A stretch of DNA of 64,000 nucleotides from Undibacterium sp. YM2 (lineage in GTDB: Bacteria > Pseudomonadota > Gammaproteobacteria > Burkholderiales > Burkholderiaceae_D), in the NCBI RefSeq assembly GCF_009937975.1, contig NZ_AP018441.1, positions 4,030,001-4,094,000 on the forward strand, written 5' to 3'. The position numbers and the translations under genes are program-made. Positions 62,342-64,000 of the stretch are shown piece by piece (within the stretch, counting starts at the first letter, position 1; the number at the start of each line of letters is the position of its first letter). The notes below the pieces were generated by a model. It did no database searches and was not told where the DNA came from. It saw only the letters and a list, made by a program, of their open reading frames with translations.

Positions 62342-62977
62342 CTACTTATTCACCGGCGACTCCATATCCAACAACAGCGCCATCACATCCTTCAACTGCG
62401 CCTCAGTCAATACCCCGTTATGCCCAAACCTCGGCATCCGGGAACAGGCGTTATAGGCCTGCGCGTTATACAGCTTGCCCCAGGTATATTTCACAATCTC
62501 CGGGCTGGCACCGCGCAGCTTGCCGTACTGGTATAGCGAAGGCCCGATATTGCCGAACGAGATTTCTGTCTTGCTCATCTGGTGGCAGGCATAGCAATTG
62601 CCGCCATTGACTGAGCCCATCGCGTCTGAAGACTGCATGCCACGGCCATTCTGGGCGATTTTTTCGCCATTCTTCCAGTCGCCCATGTATTGGCCATCCG
62701 CCGGATATTTGACAGTGGCGAGTTGTGCTTGTTCGAGCTTCTTGGCTGGCTTGGCTTTCAGACCTTGCGGGTTGGCGCTGCACAGAGCCTGGGCTTCGTC
62801 CTGTTGCACCATGCGTTCCATGGTGGCCGGGCCTTTGGCTTTGAAATCAGCTTTCATCATTTCCAGTGCAGCTTTGGCGTAGTCAGGCTCAGCGGCAGAA
62901 ACCAGTGCCGTGCTACAGATGGCTAAGAACAAGATACTGATATGGCTTATGCGTGGATTTATGCGTAAATTTTTCAT
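62342..62977 (-). CDS. soxX: SoxX, c-type cytochrome subunit of SoxAX
   Basis: 211 residues. Signal peptide MKNLRINPRISHISILFLAI, then a single heme motif CYACH (in NGGNCYACHQMSK). GNIGPSLYQYGKLRG and YNAQAYNACSRMPRFGHNGV include the axial Met ligand (RMPRFG). This matches the class of SoxX with an N-terminal extension (about residues 30-100). It joins SoxA to couple thiosulfate to SoxYZ. It lies 10 bp after soxA in the same operon. Confidence 0.92.
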   Translation of the reverse strand: MKNLRINPRISHISILFLAICSTALVSAAEPDYAKAALEMMKADFKAKGPATMERMVQQDEAQALCSANPQGLKAKPAKKLEQAQLATVKYPADGQYMGDWKNGEKIAQNGRGMQSSDAMGSVNGGNCYACHQMSKTEISFGNIGPSLYQYGKLRGASPEIVKYTWGKLYNAQAYNACSRMPRFGHNGVLTEAQLKDVMALLLDMESPVNK

Positions 62978-62987
62978 GCCTATCCCC

Positions 62988-63827
62988 TTAGCGTTTCAAT
63001 GCAGGCGCATTCATGACCGCGCCATCGGCAGATTTTGCCAGGAACATGGTCAGTGCAGTGATGGTGTCTGACGCATAGTCAGGCACGGGGAAACGTTGCT
63101 GGCGGAAGCAGTCATTGAGTCTGTGCTGCATGGTCCTGACTTCGCCTTGCGAAACGCGGTAAGCGGGCCAGGTTGAATAAGCTGCCTGAGCATTTTCCTT
63201 GTTGTTCAGGTTAGGCAAGTCTTGCAGACGTATGCGCTGGCCATCTGCGGAGTGGCAGGATGCGCAGGCAAAATCGTGGGAACCAGCGCGGTAATAGAAT
63301 ATCTTCTTGCCGATTTCATAGGCCTGTTTTTCTGCTGGATGCTTGGTGCTGATGGCCAGTTTCATGCCGCGTGATTCTGCCGTCAAAAAAGACACCAGTG
63401 CTTCGATATCAGACGGGTTACCGGCAGAACCAAAAGGTGTCTTTGTTGCCTGTTCACGCGTCAGGCCTTGCAGGTTCATGCGACAGTGCATGAGGCGCTG
63501 CTCCAGGTCCATGACCTTGTTGGTGTCTTTAAAATAGCGCGGCAATTCTGCATACGCGCCCTTGGTCACGCCTGGGCCTTTGCCCAGATCACATTGCTCC
63601 AGCGACGCCTGATTGGGGCCAAGCTTTTTTTGCCAGAGTTCCTGGCCGCGCATTTCCCATAACTCTGCCGGGTTGCCATCGGCCAGCATCTGGCGGTATT
63701 TGGCGATTTCTTCAGTTGCAGAAGTTTGAGAAGCAGCTTGTGCCTTCGCAGAACCAGACATTGCACACAACGCTACACAGGCCGCTAGCGGCACAGCTTG
63801 CGCAAGTTTAAAGACAGCATGTGACAT
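62988..63827 (-). CDS. soxA: SoxA, heme protein subunit of SoxAX
   Basis: 279 residues. Signal peptide MSHAVFKLAQAVPLAACVAL. One heme motif CASCH (in HDFACASCHSADG). The active-site Cys of SoxA lies in RLNDCFRQQRFP, where it is the persulfide ligand. An earlier LEQCDLGKGPG and MHCRMNLQGL pair replaces a second heme motif, so this is a mono-heme SoxA. It starts the sulfur transfer from thiosulfate onto SoxYZ. Confidence 0.93.
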   Translation of the reverse strand: MSHAVFKLAQAVPLAACVALCAMSGSAKAQAASQTSATEEIAKYRQMLADGNPAELWEMRGQELWQKKLGPNQASLEQCDLGKGPGVTKGAYAELPRYFKDTNKVMDLEQRLMHCRMNLQGLTREQATKTPFGSAGNPSDIEALVSFLTAESRGMKLAISTKHPAEKQAYEIGKKIFYYRAGSHDFACASCHSADGQRIRLQDLPNLNNKENAQAAYSTWPAYRVSQGEVRTMQHRLNDCFRQQRFPVPDYASDTITALTMFLAKSADGAVMNAPALKR

Positions 63828-63840
63828 AGTTTTATCCTAT

Positions 63841-64000
63841 TCAGGCGATGACGGCTTCATCACTACGCTGATCACCCTTGTTGTCTGTCCAGGTAACCGA
63901 TACTTTTTCCCCTTTAACGCCGCCTTTGAACTTGAAAGACAAAAACGGGTCTTTGGATACAGAGGGGCCAAATTGCGCGTCCAGCACCAGCTTGTCTTTC
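63841..64000 (-). CDS. soxZ: SoxZ C-terminal part (partial)
   Basis: The frame is open at the window edge. The visible 52 residues read KDKLVLDAQFGPSVSKDPFL, then SFKFKGGVKGEKVSVTWTDN and KGDQRSDEAVIA, which is the conserved end of SoxZ, the beta-sandwich partner of SoxY in the sulfur carrier. It lies 13 bp before soxA in the same operon, giving the order soxZ-soxA-soxX-(repeats)-soxB on the minus strand. Confidence 0.9.
   Translation of the reverse strand, partial: KDKLVLDAQFGPSVSKDPFLSFKFKGGVKGEKVSVTWTDNKGDQRSDEAVIA

Noticed and set aside
1..64000. CRISPR arrays, tRNA or rRNA genes
   Set aside because: No regularly spaced repeats with spacers and no tRNA cloverleaf or rRNA segments were seen; a tRNA scan would be decisive.

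Overview
The window reads as the chromosome of a betaproteobacterium of the Burkholderiales, most like an Oxalobacteraceae member such as Undibacterium. This placement comes from gene style and content (soxZAX/soxB, a tandem glycine riboswitch, UppP-RecQ, DctA, a sux-like sucrose locus), not from a marker gene. Coding density is high and base composition is balanced, except for an AT-rich island at about 12.4-14.8 kb.

Layout. 0-2.7 kb: end of a possible methyltransferase, then a polar amino-acid ABC uptake module in which the binding protein and one permease are fused. 2.75-5.5 kb: two-subunit molybdenum hydroxylase (IorAB type). 5.6-7.6 kb: SbtA-like bicarbonate permease with a divergent LysR regulator. 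7.6-12.4 kb: PgeF, a DUF3108-like exported protein, and a LysR regulator divergent from a lipoprotein alkylsulfatase. 12.5-14.2 kb: a retron-type reverse transcriptase translationally overlapping a cold-shock-domain protein, with a structured leader that may hold msr-msd. 14.9-18.5 kb: a membrane/TPR protein and small unknown genes bracketed by REP palindromes. 18.5-23.6 kb: GntR and DctA divergent from two M20 hydrolases. 24-28.2 kb: an Lgt paralogue between two related exported proteins, and an MFS carrier. 28.6-35.5 kb: an STY0301-like protein, RlhA, PBP4 (DacB) and two exported unknowns. 35.6-37.8 kb: a tandem glycine riboswitch with no glycine gene behind it, a folded leader, an exported protein and a secreted C70-like cysteine protease. 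38.3-43.1 kb: a three-repeat lipoprotein and a chemoreceptor, each split by a one-base frameshift in a homopolymer, with a carbamoyltransferase-like protein between them. 43.2-51.2 kb: a lipoprotein pair, UppP, RecQ, several small unknown genes and a WYL regulator. 51.3-60.1 kb: a complete sucrose locus (LacI, TonB receptor, amylosucrase, fructokinase, MFS). 60.1-64 kb: soxB, soxX, soxA and the end of soxZ on the minus strand.

How genes work together. The sucrose locus forms one route: TonB receptor in the outer membrane, MFS carrier in the inner membrane, amylosucrase splitting sucrose to glucan plus fructose, and fructokinase. Its LacI regulator probably binds two TTGCAA-type palindromes lying on predicted promoters 5' of the receptor. 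The Sox genes encode periplasmic thiosulfate oxidation. The retron RT and its cold-shock partner form a candidate anti-phage unit and are the most interesting feature. Two unexplained homopolymer frameshifts within 3 kb leave open either local sequence errors or real gene decay. All family assignments come from reading motifs; no database search was run.
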